Below are positions 41,866 to 51,155 of a DNA stretch of 51,788 nt, in pieces. The notes beneath the pieces were generated by a model. That model did no database searches, was not told where the DNA came from, and was given only the letters and a program-made list of their open reading frames with translations. Source of the DNA: Chthoniobacteraceae bacterium (GTDB lineage Bacteria; Verrucomicrobiota; Verrucomicrobiia; Chthoniobacterales; Chthoniobacteraceae); contig CANJZW010000027.1 of the NCBI GenBank assembly GCA_947479475.1, positions 1-51,788 of the forward strand. The letters are read 5' to 3'. The position numbers were made by a program, and so were the translations under genes. The first letter of the stretch is position 1. The number at the start of each line of letters is the position of its first letter.

Positions 41866-44800
41866 ATGCGCACCCTACCCCTCCCCCTGCTTTTGGCGCT
41901 CTGCCTGCCCGCGCTCGCCGCCGACAGCATCAAATCCCGCACGACCTACTCCGAGGCTTACGGCAAAACGCGGAATGCCGTCGTGGTGGATCCCGAAAAG
42001 GAACTCCCCCGCTACCCCGCGGTGGAACCCGCCGCCGCGATCGCCACCTGGCAACTCAAGGACGGCTTCCACCTCGAGTTTACCGCCCACGAACCCCAGG
42101 TCCGCGACCCGGTAGCCCTGTGTTTTGACGAACGCGGCCGGCTGTTTGTGTGCGAGATGATCGACTATTCCGAGATGCGCGACGTCTCGCCCCATCTCGG
42201 GCGCATCTCGATGCTCGAAGACAAGGATGGGGACGGCTTTTACGAAACGCAGACCGTTTTCGCAGACAACCTCCCCTGGCCCACCGGCCTGATCTGGGCC
42301 AACGGCGGACTCTATGTCGGAGCCACCCCGGACATCTGGCGCCTCGAAGACCGCGACGGCGACGGCAAGGCAGAGTTCCGCGAAAAGGCCTTCACCGGCT
42401 TCGGCACCGGACTAAAAATCCTCAACGTGCAGGGCTTGCTCAACAGCTTCCAATGGGGCCAGGACAACCGCATCCACGTCTTGAGCGGCGGCGGGAACCG
42501 CGGCGTCATCACCAGCCCGAAACGCCCCGAACTGCCCGGACAGGAACTCGGCGGACAGGACTTCTGGTTCGACCCGCTCTCTCACACCTTCGGAATGGAA
42601 CCCGGCGGCGCCCAATACGGCATGAGTTTTGACAACTACGGCCGCAAATTCGGCTGCTCCAATTCGGACCACCTCCAAAACTGGGTGTACGGCACAACAA
42701 CGGCGGCCCAGGCCACGGCGGCCAAAACACCGGCCCCGAACCCCAACCTGCCCCCCTCCCGCCAGAGCATTGCAACCGATGGCGGTGCGGCCGAAGTCTA
42801 CCGAATCAGCCCGGACGAACCCTGGCGCATCCTGCGCACCCGCTGGCGTATTGCAGGGACTGTCCCCGGAGCGGTCGAGGGCGGCGGACGCGTCAGCGGT
42901 TACTTCACCGGCGCCACCGGGACGACCATTTTTCGGGGCGACGCCTACGGGGCCGGGTTTGTGAACAACAGTTTTTCCGGCGATGCCGGCGGCCAGTTGG
43001 TGCACCGCAAGGTCATCACCCCAGCCGCAGACGGGGTCTCCCTCTCCGGCTCAAGGCCCACCGACGAGCTGAACTTCGAATTTGCCGCAAGCCGCGACAC
43101 CTGGGTGCGCGTCGTCAATTTTGCAAACGCGCCGGACGGCTGCCTTCACGTGGTGGACATGTACCGCGAGGTGATCGAACACCCGTGGAGTATTCCGGAC
43201 GAAATCAAACGCAACCTGAACCTCAACAACGGCAATGACCGCGGCAGGATTTACAGGATCGTCCCCAAGGGTGGGGCCGCACGCATTGGCAAACCGGTGG
43301 ACCTTGCCAGAGCGAGCACTTCCGAACTGGTTGCACTCTTGAGTCACCCCAACGGCTGGCACCGGGACACAGCCCAGCGGCTGTTGTACGAGCGCCAGGA
43401 CTCCGCGGCGGTCCCGCTCCTGCCGCGTTTGTGCGGCGGTGAAAACCCCCTCGCCGCCATCCACGCCCTAGGCGCGCTGGACGGCCTCAAAGCGCCGCTC
43501 CAAAACGCGCTCCTTTCCGCCCTCAAAAGCAGCGACCCCCAGGTACGCCGGCGCGCGCTGGACCTTGCAAGCATGCACGTCGCCGAGCTCAAAAACGAGC
43601 CCGCCGCGCTCGCAGCCCTCACCGCCTGCGCCTCAGACGACGCCCCCGCCGTGCGATTCCAACTCGGCCTGACGTTGTCCGCGTTCCTCTCCCAAACCGA
43701 CGCCCCAGCCTTGACCTCCGCGCTCCTGACGCTGGCGAAAAAGGACCACGCCCATCCCTGGATCGGCGCGTCGCTGCTTGGCGCCCCCCCCGTGCTTCTC
43801 ACAAGCGCCGTCTTCGAACCGCTAACAAAAGACCCCGTCCTCACCAAAAACGCGGAGGCTTTTATCGCGCGCCTGATCGAAATTCGTGCGGCGGCGGAAT
43901 CCCCTCAGGAACGAACCGGATTGATCCGTTTCCTCGCAACAGGGGAACCAAACACGCTTTGGCTCCGGGCGCTCGGCGCGGGACTGCAGCGCGCGGGAAC
44001 AAGCATTGGAAAAGCCGATACTGAGGGCAAACTCGTTTCTGTTTTTTTAAAGGCCGCCAAAACCGCGAACGACAGCGGGGCGGCGCCAAAAGAACGCCTT
44101 GCCGCGATTGAACTCCTCGGCCTCGGGGACCTCTCCCAATTTTTAAACCCGCTGACAGCGTGCCTTGCCCAAGGCCAGGCCGACGGCATTCAATCGGCTG
44201 CAATCCAAACGCTGGGCCGCCATGCCTCCCCCGAAATCACGAGCACACTCCTCAAAAACTGGGCCGCCTATGGGGCCAGTGCCCAGCAAACCGCCCTGCA
44301 GATTCTTCTCACAAGGCCGGAACGCACCCTCGTCCTGCTGCAGGAAGTCGTCGCAGGAAAGATCATCCCCAGCGTCCTCAATCCCGCACAGATTCAAGCG
44401 CTCCTCAAAAACAAGGATCCAAAAGTCGCGGCCCTCGCCCTCACGGCGCTCGCCTCCGTACTCCCCCCATCGCGGGCCGAAGTCACCGCAAAGTACAGCG
44501 ATGCGCTCAAACCCGGCGGCGATGCCGCCCGTGGCCACGCCCAGTTTTTGGCTCGCTGCGCGGTTTGCCACCGCGCGGAGGGCGCGGGTGTAGAGGTCGG
44601 GCCGGACTTGGTCACGGTTAAAACGAAAGGCAGGGAGGCGCTCCTCACGGCCATTCTGGATCCCAACAAGGAAGTCGCCTCCCAGTACATCGTCTACAAC
44701 GTAAACACGAGGGAGGGTGATAGTTTTTCAGGGATCGTTACTGAAGACAGTTCGTCCTCCATGACCCTCAAAATGGCGGGAGGCGTCACCCAAAAAATCG

Positions 44801-44922
44801 AGCGCTCCCACATCAAGGGGAGTTCCTCCGCGGGCCAGAGCCTAATGCCCGAAGGCATTGAAGGCGGCATGAGTGTCCCGGACATGGCTGACTTGCTCCA
44901 CTTCATCGAATCCCTCAAATAA
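41866..44922 (+). CDS. PVC-type secreted dehydrogenase with HEAT repeats and C-terminal cytochrome c
   Basis: This 1018-residue protein has a signal peptide (about 1-19). Residues about 45-465 form the 'membrane-bound dehydrogenase' beta-propeller, with CFDERGRLFVCEM, EDKDGDGFYE and GLIWANGGLYVG. Residues about 480-870 are a HEAT-like helical repeat. The C-terminal PVC haem-binding domain has C898-A-V-C901-H902 and the motifs DPNKEVASQY and GIVTEDSSSSMTLK. This domain combination is a hallmark of Planctomycetes and Verrucomicrobia and supports the taxonomic placement. The catalytic substrate is not known. It follows the sugar dehydrogenase by 106 bp and precedes the ceramidase-like gene by 21 bp. 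The ATG at 41866 is preferred for the signal peptide. Confidence 0.88.
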   Translation: MRTLPLPLLLALCLPALAADSIKSRTTYSEAYGKTRNAVVVDPEKELPRYPAVEPAAAIATWQLKDGFHLEFTAHEPQVRDPVALCFDERGRLFVCEMIDYSEMRDVSPHLGRISMLEDKDGDGFYETQTVFADNLPWPTGLIWANGGLYVGATPDIWRLEDRDGDGKAEFREKAFTGFGTGLKILNVQGLLNSFQWGQDNRIHVLSGGGNRGVITSPKRPELPGQELGGQDFWFDPLSHTFGMEPGGAQYGMSFDNYGRKFGCSNSDHLQNWVYGTTTAAQATAAKTPAPNPNLPPSRQSIATDGGAAEVYRISPDEPWRILRTRWRIAGTVPGAVEGGGRVSGYFTGATGTTIFRGDAYGAGFVNNSFSGDAGGQLVHRKVITPAADGVSLSGSRPTDELNFEFAASRDTWVRVVNFANAPDGCLHVVDMYREVIEHPWSIPDEIKRNLNLNNGNDRGRIYRIVPKGGAARIGKPVDLARASTSELVALLSHPNGWHRDTAQRLLYERQDSAAVPLLPRLCGGENPLAAIHALGALDGLKAPLQNALLSALKSSDPQVRRRALDLASMHVAELKNEPAALAALTACASDDAPAVRFQLGLTLSAFLSQTDAPALTSALLTLAKKDHAHPWIGASLLGAPPVLLTSAVFEPLTKDPVLTKNAEAFIARLIEIRAAAESPQERTGLIRFLATGEPNTLWLRALGAGLQRAGTSIGKADTEGKLVSVFLKAAKTANDSGAAPKERLAAIELLGLGDLSQFLNPLTACLAQGQADGIQSAAIQTLGRHASPEITSTLLKNWAAYGASAQQTALQILLTRPERTLVLLQEVVAGKIIPSVLNPAQIQALLKNKDPKVAALALTALASVLPPSRAEVTAKYSDALKPGGDAARGHAQFLARCAVCHRAEGAGVEVGPDLVTVKTKGREALLTAILDPNKEVASQYIVYNVNTREGDSFSGIVTEDSSSSMTLKMAGGVTQKIERSHIKGSSSAGQSLMPEGIEGGMSVPDMADLLHFIESLK

Positions 44923-44943
44923 TCGGCCCTTCGACTCCCCCCC

Positions 44944-46311
44944 ATGAAAAAAAACCTCTTCCGTTTCCTCGCCATCTTCGTTTTGGCGCCGCTTTCGGTG
45001 CTTGCCCAGGACACCGTACGACTCGCCACCTTTGACGTGGACGCCACCCCTCCCCTCGGCTCCGGCATGGCCTACAACGTCGTCAAACGCGTGGATGAAC
45101 TGACCCTGCGCTGCCGGGGCGTCGTTCTTCTTGGATCCAGCCAGCCGATTGTCCTGTGCGCGCTCGACTGGATCGGCATTGCCAACGAAGGACACGATGC
45201 TTTCCGCAAGGCGCTGGCTGAGGCGGCGGGAACCACGCCAGACCGTGTTGCGGTCCACGCCCTGCATCAACACGACGCGCCGGGTTGCGATTTCACAGCG
45301 GAAAAAATCATCCAGGAACTTTCCCTCCCCGGTTACAGCCGCTTTGAGGGCACCCACCATCGCGAAGTCCTTCAAAAAGCCGCCGCCGCGGTGCGTGCCG
45401 CGATTGCGAGCGCCCAACCCGTCACACACTACGCGTGGGGCGAGGCCGCCGTACGCGAGGTCGCCAGCCAGCGCCGGATCAAGGGACTCGACAGCCGGAT
45501 CCGAGCCACGCGCACCAGTTCCACGAAAGATCCTGCAATCCGGGCGGAACCCGAGGGCGTTATCGACCCCATGGTTTCGGTGCTGAGTTTTTGGAATAAG
45601 GACGTCCCCCTCGCCGTCCTCAGCGCCTACGCCTGCCACCCCCAAAGCTACTATCGGACTGGAATCCCCAGCCCCGATTTCCCCGGAATCGCCCGGTTCA
45701 TCCGCGGCCAGGACGTCAACAGCGCCCTGCACGTTCACTTCAACGGGGCGGGCGGCAACGTCACCGCCGGCAAATACAACGACGGCACCCGCTCCAACCG
45801 GATGCTCCTCGCCACCCGTTTGTCCGAGGGGATGCGCGAGGCTTTTGAGAAAAGCGAAAAACTGCCCCTCAGAGCGCAGGACATCGGCTGGAGCAGCGTC
45901 CCTGTAAAACTCCCACTTTCCACTCATCTCAACGAAAGCGATCTGCTCACCAAGTTAAAAGAAACCCCGGCAAAGGGGTACATTTCCTTCGCCGACCAGC
46001 TGGCGTGGGTACGACGCACCCAGGCCGGGCATGCCATTGATGTGACCTGTTTGCGCCTGGGTTCGACCCGGATGCTCCATCTGCCAGGAGAATTGTTTGT
46101 CGAATACCAGCTCGCGGCCAAGGCGATGCGCCCCGACTTGCATGTTTTTATGGCAGCCTACGGCGACTACGGCCCCGGCTACATTGGAACGGCCGCGGCC
46201 TATCCCGAGGGCGGGTATGAAACAGGCGTGACCTCCTCCAACGTGAGCCCGGAGGCGGAGGGCGTCCTTTTAAATGCGATGCGCCGACTGCTTGAGGCAC
46301 CGAAACGCTAG
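44944..46311 (+). CDS. Secreted neutral/alkaline ceramidase-like amidase
   Basis: This 455-residue secreted protein has a signal peptide (1-21) and the N-terminal fold of neutral/alkaline ceramidases. [15 protein letters not shown] starts the domain, [10 protein letters not shown] matches the metal-binding His region, ACHPQSYYR...SPDFPG matches the HPT/SxDFPG block, and [15 protein letters not shown] matches the GAAGNVNP block. The C-terminal Ig-like domain of full ceramidases is missing, and many PVC proteins of this length are annotated the same way. The substrate could be an N-acyl amino sugar or sphingolipid-like amide; ceramidase activity is not shown. It is the last gene of the exported run, and its stop codon lies in a 15-bp tandem repeat. 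Confidence 0.75.
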   Translation: MKKNLFRFLAIFVLAPLSVLAQDTVRLATFDVDATPPLGSGMAYNVVKRVDELTLRCRGVVLLGSSQPIVLCALDWIGIANEGHDAFRKALAEAAGTTPDRVAVHALHQHDAPGCDFTAEKIIQELSLPGYSRFEGTHHREVLQKAAAAVRAAIASAQPVTHYAWGEAAVREVASQRRIKGLDSRIRATRTSSTKDPAIRAEPEGVIDPMVSVLSFWNKDVPLAVLSAYACHPQSYYRTGIPSPDFPGIARFIRGQDVNSALHVHFNGAGGNVTAGKYNDGTRSNRMLLATRLSEGMREAFEKSEKLPLRAQDIGWSSVPVKLPLSTHLNESDLLTKLKETPAKGYISFADQLAWVRRTQAGHAIDVTCLRLGSTRMLHLPGELFVEYQLAAKAMRPDLHVFMAAYGDYGPGYIGTAAAYPEGGYETGVTSSNVSPEAEGVLLNAMRRLLEAPKR

Positions 46312-46340
46312 GCACCGAGACGCCAGCCGCCAAAACGCTA
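46296..46340. repeat. Three tandem 15-bp imperfect repeats over two stop codons
   Basis: Three adjoining 15-bp units read GGCACCGAAACGCTA, GGCACCGAGACGCCA and GCCGCCAAAACGCTA. The first spans the end of the ceramidase-like gene (its TAG is 46309-46311). The third supplies the reverse-strand stop of the Rrf2 gene (46338-46340). Because 15 bp is five codons, readthrough would add APRRQPPKR before a second TAG. Confidence 0.75.
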
Positions 46341-46871
46341 GATGACGTATTCGGGATCTTCACCCGTCCGTTTGGATTTGCGGCGGGTCGAGGGGGTTTG
46401 GAGCAAGGTGACTAGGGGCGGCGTGATTCCTTCGGCCTGCATACCGGCGAGGGTGCGGTCTGCCATTTGCTGGAGGGTCAGGCCGTCAAAGACACTCGCC
46501 AGGGCATCGCGCGCCTCGATCATGAGGAGGCGAACGCCGCAGTGTTTTTCATCGGGGCAGGAGCAGCGCTGGTAAGCGGAGTGGCTTGCGCAGGCGATGG
46601 GGGCGAGTGGTCCTTCGAGAAAGCGTACCAGATCACCCATTCTCAATTCGGAAGCGGGTTTGGCGAGGGTGTAGCCGCCGTGTTTGCCACGGGTGGCGCG
46701 CAGGAACCCGCCCTGGCGGAGATTGAGCAGAATCTGCTCCAAAAAAGTAACGGGGATGTGCTGCGCCTCAGCGAGAGCGGTCAGGGAGACCAGCGGTTCC
46801 CCCAAAGTGCTGGCCATCGCAAGATCAAGCAGGACGCGCAGGGCATATTCGCCTCGTTTGGAGAAGTTCAC
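46338..46871 (-). CDS. Rrf2-family transcriptional regulator with cysteine cluster
   Basis: This 177-residue protein has an N-terminal winged helix (EYALRVLLDLA...LEQILLNLRQGGFLRATRGKHGGY), the Rrf2 signature. Four cysteines are grouped at C94, C103, C105 and C111 (CASHSAY-QRCSCPDEKHC), which can hold an Fe-S cluster, as in IscR- and RsrR-like members. It could therefore sense iron, redox state or nitric oxide. The start is GTG at 46869-46871. It converges on the ceramidase-like gene and lies 97 bp downstream of lysS, with which it may share a transcript. Confidence 0.88.
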   Translation of the reverse strand: MNFSKRGEYALRVLLDLAMASTLGEPLVSLTALAEAQHIPVTFLEQILLNLRQGGFLRATRGKHGGYTLAKPASELRMGDLVRFLEGPLAPIACASHSAYQRCSCPDEKHCGVRLLMIEARDALASVFDGLTLQQMADRTLAGMQAEGITPPLVTLLQTPSTRRKSKRTGEDPEYVI

Positions 46872-46968
46872 GGGAAATGGGGGAAAGGCGAAGGGGAATC
46901 AATGGAAGGGACAAAAATCAATGAACGAGGAAAGGGCCCTCACCGCAACGCGCTGGCCCCGCTTCTCC

Positions 46969-48741
46969 TCACGCGATGGCGTCCAGCAGCGCCGTCGCGT
47001 CGGGCGTTGCCTCCAGCCACACCCGGCGCAGGTGCCGTTTGCCGTCTTTCATTTCGACGGTCAACTCCAACACGTTTCCCGCCTCACCGCTCTGAATCGC
47101 ATGCGTGTAGCCTGCGATCTTCTCTTTCTGCTGGGTCATCCATTGCGTGAACTGCTCCTGAGTGAGAGCCGACTCCTTCCAAAAGGCCGCCAAATCCACG
47201 CTCACCTCCGCAAAACGTTTCCGCAGAAAATCCCTGTCCAGGTAAGCGAACAGATTCCCCGCCTTGGGGCCCGCTTCCTTGTCGAGCAGCACGCAGTAAA
47301 TCGCCTTGAAGGCCACCGGTTGTTCGATGGGCGTCATCCGCGCTGTTTCAAACACCGTTGCCTGCAGAACGGCGTCCTCCCAGGCGACATCCGCCAGCGC
47401 CAGGCCAAGCCGCTGCAAAAACGCCCGCTGCGTGGCAGTCAACTGCGCCGCACTCGCCGGCAAGGTTTCCTGCAAACGCGTCTTCTCCTCCTCCTTGGCA
47501 TAGTGTTCGACCCAAATCTGGGCCGATTTCAAACGCCGCTCCAGAGCATTGCGCTCGATCTCCGTGAGGGCGCTGCCGTGGCGCTTCTCGATCTCAACGA
47601 CCGGATCAATGTGGGGCATCTGGGCGAGCGCACTCACCAACTGGAAGTTCGCCTGAAAATAATCCCCCTTCGGCTGCGTCTCCGCCAACTGGTACACCAA
47701 CGCCTCGTCCGCCGTGGCGTTTTTGTCGTGGCAAACCCGGGTCTGGTAACGGTCGAATTCATTGAAGAGCTTGACGATCCCCTCTTCATTCACATCGAAA
47801 TTTACCGGCGAATTCGGCTTTGTGCGGATCATCAAAAACCTCAGGACTTCCGGCGGGAGCAGGTTGGTCATGTCCCGCGCGCTCGCGCCCACGCCGCGCG
47901 AGGAGGACATCTTCGCCCCACCCACCAAAAAGAATTCGTAAGGCACGTTTTTGGGCGGCTCCTTCTGGAAAATCGCCTTCAAACACGCCGCCGCGACGTC
48001 CCGCGAGCCGCCCTTGGTGGAGTGGTCCTTGCCGGCCCCCTCGATGGAGACCGGAAACGTCACCCATTTTGCGACCCATTCGAGTTTCCACGGCAGTTTT
48101 CCGTTGCCGTTGAAGGGGGACATCTGCCCCTCGTGCCCGCAACCCCGGGCCCATTTCACCATGTTTTCACGGCACCGGTAACTCACCAGCGTGCCGTCGT
48201 AGGCGAACACCTCCGTCGTCCCAATGCGGCCGCACTTCTCGCAGACCACCTGAAACGGGTACCACGTGGGGGGGCGGTCTGAGTTGGAAACCTCCTTGTA
48301 AACGCGACGCACGATGTCGGCATTGCGCAGAATCGTGTCGATCACCTCGTTGAAACGCCCGGACCGGTAAATGTCGCGCATCCGGTAGGGTTCCACCGTC
48401 ACGCCCAGTTCCCGGAAGACGCCCCAGAATTCGCCCATGTAGTGTTCGGCCATGTCTGTGGCGTCAGAGCCGTCCGGCGGCGGGACGTTGCACAGGGGCT
48501 GGCCGAGGTATTTTTCAAAATGCTCGCCCTTGCCCGCGGGAATCTCGTCCAGCGGATCATAGTCGTCCACCCCGAAGAGGTAACGCGCCTCGATTCCCTT
48601 GGCCTTGAGGGTTCTGAAAATCGCGTCGTGAATGAGCACCCCGCGCAGGGCGCCCACATGCACGCGTCCCGAAGGGGTTTTCGAATCATTGATAATCTGG
48701 GGACCCTGACACTGAGCGGCTACTTCTTCGCACCAAAACAT
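46969..48741 (-). CDS. lysS: Lysyl-tRNA synthetase, class I
   Basis: This 590-residue enzyme has the class I signatures: HVGA at 28-31 (HIGH motif, after SKTPSGR) and KMSSSRG at 277-283 (KMSKS motif). A cysteine-rich, zinc-like insertion carries C167, C170, C190 and C201 (CEKCG, CGHEG). The sequence GVDDYDPLDEIP fits the LysRS-I lysine-binding region. Class I LysRS is mainly archaeal but occurs in scattered bacteria, where it replaces the class II enzyme. No class II copy is seen in the window. The ATG at 48739-48741 is chosen; an in-frame extension upstream has no homology. It is divergent from the EboD-like gene. Confidence 0.92.
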   Translation of the reverse strand: MFWCEEVAAQCQGPQIINDSKTPSGRVHVGALRGVLIHDAIFRTLKAKGIEARYLFGVDDYDPLDEIPAGKGEHFEKYLGQPLCNVPPPDGSDATDMAEHYMGEFWGVFRELGVTVEPYRMRDIYRSGRFNEVIDTILRNADIVRRVYKEVSNSDRPPTWYPFQVVCEKCGRIGTTEVFAYDGTLVSYRCRENMVKWARGCGHEGQMSPFNGNGKLPWKLEWVAKWVTFPVSIEGAGKDHSTKGGSRDVAAACLKAIFQKEPPKNVPYEFFLVGGAKMSSSRGVGASARDMTNLLPPEVLRFLMIRTKPNSPVNFDVNEEGIVKLFNEFDRYQTRVCHDKNATADEALVYQLAETQPKGDYFQANFQLVSALAQMPHIDPVVEIEKRHGSALTEIERNALERRLKSAQIWVEHYAKEEEKTRLQETLPASAAQLTATQRAFLQRLGLALADVAWEDAVLQATVFETARMTPIEQPVAFKAIYCVLLDKEAGPKAGNLFAYLDRDFLRKRFAEVSVDLAAFWKESALTQEQFTQWMTQQKEKIAGYTHAIQSGEAGNVLELTVEMKDGKRHLRRVWLEATPDATALLDAIA

Positions 48742-49006
48742 AAGACTGCAGAGCAAAGCAAAGCCTGAACCAAAACACCACACCGGCCGCACCGGTGGGC
48801 CACTTTCTTTCCGAGGCCCCATTGAGCGTGGCGCCCTTTTCAAGGTTGCGAGTAGCCCAAAGGAGCCTGCCTCGATCTTTGAAATCCACGAATACACCCC
48901 TTTGTTTCTCTGGGCACCCCCCAGCGCCCGCAGTTCTTCCCCAAGACGGCCCTCAGAAGGAGATTGTCTTAGTCCCCCCTCCCCTCCTTTACTCGTGTTC
49001 CCATTC

Positions 49007-50179
49007 ATGGAAGCCGCCCCTACCTACCATCAGGAAATCAGCGTCAGCTGGGCATTCCCGGTTTTTTTCACCCGCCACCTCTTTGACCCCGCCAACCCGG
49101 TACTGGTCCAGACCGTATCGCGTCTGCAGGAAAAGCGGCGCCACAGGGCCATCGTCTATGTTGATTCGCGCATTCTCGAGCGCGACCCCTCCCTCTCGGG
49201 CCGGATCGAGGCTTATTTTGCCGCCCACGCGGACACCCTAGAGCTCGCCACCGAAGTCCAGGCCGTTCCCGGCGGAGAGGCCTGCAAAAACGACCTGCGT
49301 TACGCAGAATCCGTGATGCGCCAACTCCTGGAACTGCGCATGGATCGCCAGTCCTACGTCCTGGCCATTGGCGGCGGCGCCGTCTTGGATGCCATCGGGT
49401 TTGCCACCGCGCTTGTCCACCGGGGGCTGCGCCTCATCCGCGTCCCGACGACCGTCCTCGGGCAGAACGACGCGGGCGTGGGCGTCAAAAACGCCGTCAA
49501 TTACCTGGGCAAAAATGCGCTCGGGACATTCGCCCCGCCCTTTGCTGTTCTCAACGATTTCGAATTTCTGCGCTCCCTGCCGGACCGCGACTGGCTCAGC
49601 GGAGTCGCCGAGGCGTTCAAGGTCGCCATCATTCGGGACCGCGCCTTTTTCGAGGACCTCTGCACCGCGGCCCCTCTGTACCCGGCGCGCGACTTCGACG
49701 CCATGACCGACCTCGTGGCCCGCTGCGCCGCGCTGCACCTGGACCACATTCGCTCCAACGGCGATCCTTTTGAATACGGCACGGCGCGCCCGCTCGATTT
49801 CGGCCACTGGTCGGCGCACAAGATGGAGCTGCTTTCGAACTTTGCCATCTCCCACGGGGAAGCGGTGGCCACGGGAGTGCTTTTAGACTCCATCTACGCG
49901 CAGGGCCAGGGCTGGATCACTGCGGAGGAACTCGCGCGCATCGACGCCGGCCTGCGCCAGAGCGGGTTCGCCCTCTGGTTTGACACGCTCAACCTGCGGG
50001 ACGAGTCGGGACAAAGGCAGGTTTTCGCCGGCCTGCGGGACTTCCAGGAACACCTGGGCGGCGAACTTTGCGTGACTTTCCCCCAGGGCATTGGGGCCCG
50101 TTTCGAGGTGAACTCCATCGACATGCACGCCATGGAGGGGGCCCTTTTGGAACTCGAACGCCGGGCGCAGGTGGATTGA
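49007..50179 (+). CDS. EboD-like sugar-phosphate cyclase (3-dehydroquinate-synthase superfamily)
   Basis: This 390-residue protein belongs to the dehydroquinate-synthase fold. NAD-binding features are PGGE (88-91) and GGGAVLD (122-128). Metal-site positions are E202 (AEAFK), H267 or H271 (DFGHWSAHKMEL) and H283 (SHGEAVA). The motif QNDAGVGVKN (153-162) and FGHWSAHK, in place of the GHTFGHA of true AroB, fit the EboD branch found in ebo (eustigmatophyte/bacterial) metabolite clusters. The other ebo genes are not visible in the window. It probably cyclises a sugar 7-phosphate rather than making dehydroquinate; the product is unknown. The ATG at 49007 starts the homologous region. Confidence 0.75.
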   Translation: MEAAPTYHQEISVSWAFPVFFTRHLFDPANPVLVQTVSRLQEKRRHRAIVYVDSRILERDPSLSGRIEAYFAAHADTLELATEVQAVPGGEACKNDLRYAESVMRQLLELRMDRQSYVLAIGGGAVLDAIGFATALVHRGLRLIRVPTTVLGQNDAGVGVKNAVNYLGKNALGTFAPPFAVLNDFEFLRSLPDRDWLSGVAEAFKVAIIRDRAFFEDLCTAAPLYPARDFDAMTDLVARCAALHLDHIRSNGDPFEYGTARPLDFGHWSAHKMELLSNFAISHGEAVATGVLLDSIYAQGQGWITAEELARIDAGLRQSGFALWFDTLNLRDESGQRQVFAGLRDFQEHLGGELCVTFPQGIGARFEVNSIDMHAMEGALLELERRAQVD

Positions 50180-50202
50180 GGGGCGGCGGCAAATCAGGCG
50201 CT

Positions 50203-50457
50203 TTAGAGCAGTTCTTTGCTATCGCTACTCTCCGGAAGGGGCGCCGGGACGGTGTCCTCGGCGTACTCGAGAATGTCCCCGGGCTGACACCCTAGATGCT
50301 TGCAGATCGCCTCGAGGGTACTGAACCGAATCGCCTTTGCCTTGCCCGTTTTGAGGATCGAGAGGTTGGCCATCGTGATATCCACCGCCTCCGCCAGTTC
50401 CGTAAGGCTCATCTTGCGCCGTGCCAGCGCTACGTCCAATCGAACAATGATCGGCAT
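50203..50457 (-). CDS. Small XRE-family (YozG-like) DNA-binding protein
   Basis: This 84-residue protein has a Cro/C1-type helix-turn-helix (about 17-55; SLTELAEAVDITMANLSILK) near the start and an acidic Pro/Ser tail. It lies five bases after the DUF2975 gene on the same strand, so it is co-transcribed. Such DUF2975-YozG-type pairs are common and may be autoregulated. It is the second gene of the pair. The recognised operator is unknown, but an AT-rich palindrome lies upstream of the operon. Confidence 0.85.
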   Translation of the reverse strand: MPIIVRLDVALARRKMSLTELAEAVDITMANLSILKTGKAKAIRFSTLEAICKHLGCQPGDILEYAEDTVPAPLPESSDSKELL

Positions 50458-50462
50458 GGCCG

Positions 50463-51155
50463 TTAAATGGTCAAATCCTGCTCTTTCTGAAGGGCGACTC
50501 CCTGCTCCAGCCCCCAGCCAACGGCGAGCAAGAGCAGGCCGACAAGAAGATATTCGACATCAAATCCAACACTGATTTTTTCAAACAGGCCGCCCTCCGA
50601 AGGAGTCTCTTCTCCTGCGGCGCTCACTGTCTTCTTCATGCCGAAGCTGAAGCGGGGCGCGCGGTGATTCACGTTTTCAGAAGCTGTTACGGATACGCTT
50701 TCGAGCGAGGATCCTCTCTTACTCAAACCCTTCAGCGCTTCTTGGCTCTTGCCGTCGGAAGCGTTGAAGCTGAACATCCCGAAAATGGTAATGACACCCA
50801 GCCAGCAAATGGCCCGGGCATTCCGCACGCTAAATACAATCCCCCGGCTGAACTCCACGAAAAGACGCCGCAGGATCCAGAGGGCATACACCCACGTTCC
50901 CAGCGTAAGCAGGAACAGTGCGACAATCACCGGATGCTGTATTCCCGCCGAGTCGAACAGACCGCGCAATTCCAGGGTCCGCGGGTCGTTTGTTTTAAAG
51001 CACAAAAAAACCGAGACAATCACCGCTACGACGGCAATCAGGGCCAGGGTCAGTGTGCAAAGCAGGCTGCCGATCCTGCCAACCTTGCGGACGCGATCCC
51101 GTTGGGGGCACTGGCCATGGGGGAGAGGAGTTTGAGCTTCGTCTTTAGTAAGCAT
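50463..51155 (-). CDS. DUF2975 membrane protein
   Basis: This 230-residue protein has about four membrane segments (near 28-50, 75-95, 110-130 and 205-222) and a Ser/Lys-rich extramembrane stretch between the last two (about 135-200). DUF2975 proteins are small four-helix membrane proteins usually paired with a YozG/XRE gene, as here. Their function is not established. The Cys- and Ser-rich loop is longer than in typical members (about 160-180 residues in total). The start ATG is at 51153-51155, and an AT-rich palindrome lies 34 bp upstream. Confidence 0.75.
   Translation of the reverse strand: MLTKDEAQTPLPHGQCPQRDRVRKVGRIGSLLCTLTLALIAVVAVIVSVFLCFKTNDPRTLELRGLFDSAGIQHPVIVALFLLTLGTWVYALWILRRLFVEFSRGIVFSVRNARAICWLGVITIFGMFSFNASDGKSQEALKGLSKRGSSLESVSVTASENVNHRAPRFSFGMKKTVSAAGEETPSEGGLFEKISVGFDVEYLLVGLLLLAVGWGLEQGVALQKEQDLTI

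Noticed and set aside
44842..45927. 361-codon minus-strand frame opposite the ceramidase-like gene
   Set aside because: Composition is antisense-like and no start or domain is credible.
46684..48282. 532-codon plus-strand frame opposite the lysyl-tRNA synthetase
   Set aside because: Arg/His-rich with no family resemblance; it is antisense to a complete class I LysRS with HIGH and KMSKS motifs.
49007..50179. Housekeeping 3-dehydroquinate synthase (aroB)
   Set aside because: The metal-site block FGHWSAHK and the QNDAGVGVKN segment differ from AroB; EboD-like is the better fit.
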